7,709 nt of DNA from Deltaproteobacteria bacterium (lineage in GTDB: Bacteria; Chloroflexota; Dehalococcoidia; Dehalococcoidales; BS750m-G39), in contig JABMRW010000049.1 of NCBI GenBank assembly GCA_013202445.1, forward strand, positions 1-7,709. Reading direction: 5' to 3'. The position numbers were made by a program, and so were the translations under genes. Below, piece after piece: positions 7,629 to 7,709 of this stretch. A model generated the notes under the pieces. The model was not told the DNA's origin, did not search any database, and was given only the letters and a program-made list of their open reading frames with translations. Position 1 is the stretch's first letter. Each line of letters begins with the position of its first letter.

Positions 7629-7658
7629 ATTATAACCTATAGGCAATTCCCCGTCCAA
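7629..7658 (-). promoter_or_regulatory. putative promoter of the rsmI-metG-tatD-prenyl synthase operon
   Basis: Read on the - strand, TTGGAC (7658-7653) is followed by an 18-base spacer and a perfect TATAAT (7634-7629). The start of transcription would be near 7622, leaving a leader of about 19 bases that still contains the GGGGAG ribosome site. The -35 matches only its TTG half. The spacer holds an 8-base palindrome, CCTATAGG (7636-7643), next to the -10. The remaining bases to the window end (7659-7709) show no gene start and nothing I can name. Confidence 0.55.
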
Positions 7659-7709
7659 TTTAGTGTTTTTAGGTTTTATCAACCTCACCCCCTGTATACC
7701 CCTCTCCAC

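Noticed and set aside
7220..7642. 140-codon open frame on the + strand opposite rsmI and running through its promoter
   Set aside because: Composition and position mark it as a shadow of rsmI. It has no motif, and the promoter signals belong to the opposite strand.
7671..7685. Inverted repeat AGGTT-ttatc-AACCT upstream of the rsmI promoter as a terminator or operator
   Set aside because: The five-pair stem is short. The T run precedes it on the + strand and is an A run after it on the - strand, so it fits neither terminator direction, and no second copy supports an operator.

Overview
The window is a compact stretch of housekeeping genes, GC-rich by eye (upper fifties percent) with frequent ATA codons. 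The gene content and protein style suggest an uncultured Chloroflexota, most likely Dehalococcoidia. Pointers are the FtsH with a proline-rich tail, the MetRS with KLSTS in place of KMSKS, and the rsmI-metG-tatD-polyprenyl synthase run. This placement is inference from family resemblance; no marker gene was searched. I see no mobile element, CRISPR array, tRNA or rRNA, and no gap over 300 bases without a gene.

Left half, + strand (1-3093). The 3' part of ftsH (AAA+ membrane protease) overlaps moaE (molybdopterin synthase large subunit) by 4 bases. After a 65-base gap with a plausible near-leaderless promoter comes a two-gene ABC-2 type transporter: an ATPase gene broken by a one-base shift in a run of seven C, then an intact six-segment permease.

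Right half, - strand (7658 down to 3090). A promoter with a perfect TATAAT lies just upstream of rsmI. The reading order is rsmI (16S rRNA C1402 ribose methylation), a 68-residue zinc-ribbon protein of unknown function, metG (methionyl-tRNA synthetase), tatD (metal-dependent nuclease/hydrolase) and a trans-polyprenyl diphosphate synthase. Gaps are 24 bases or less, or genes overlap, so this is probably one operon mixing translation genes with isoprenoid synthesis. Three of its five genes appear to use TTG or GTG starts.

The two halves converge, and their terminal genes share the palindrome CTAG (3090-3093), which supplies a stop codon to each strand. No intrinsic terminator is visible there.

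I found no convincing novel multi-gene system. The items most worth a second look are the frameshifted ABC ATPase, the uncharacterised zinc-ribbon protein inside the operon, and the unusual start and stop arrangements.
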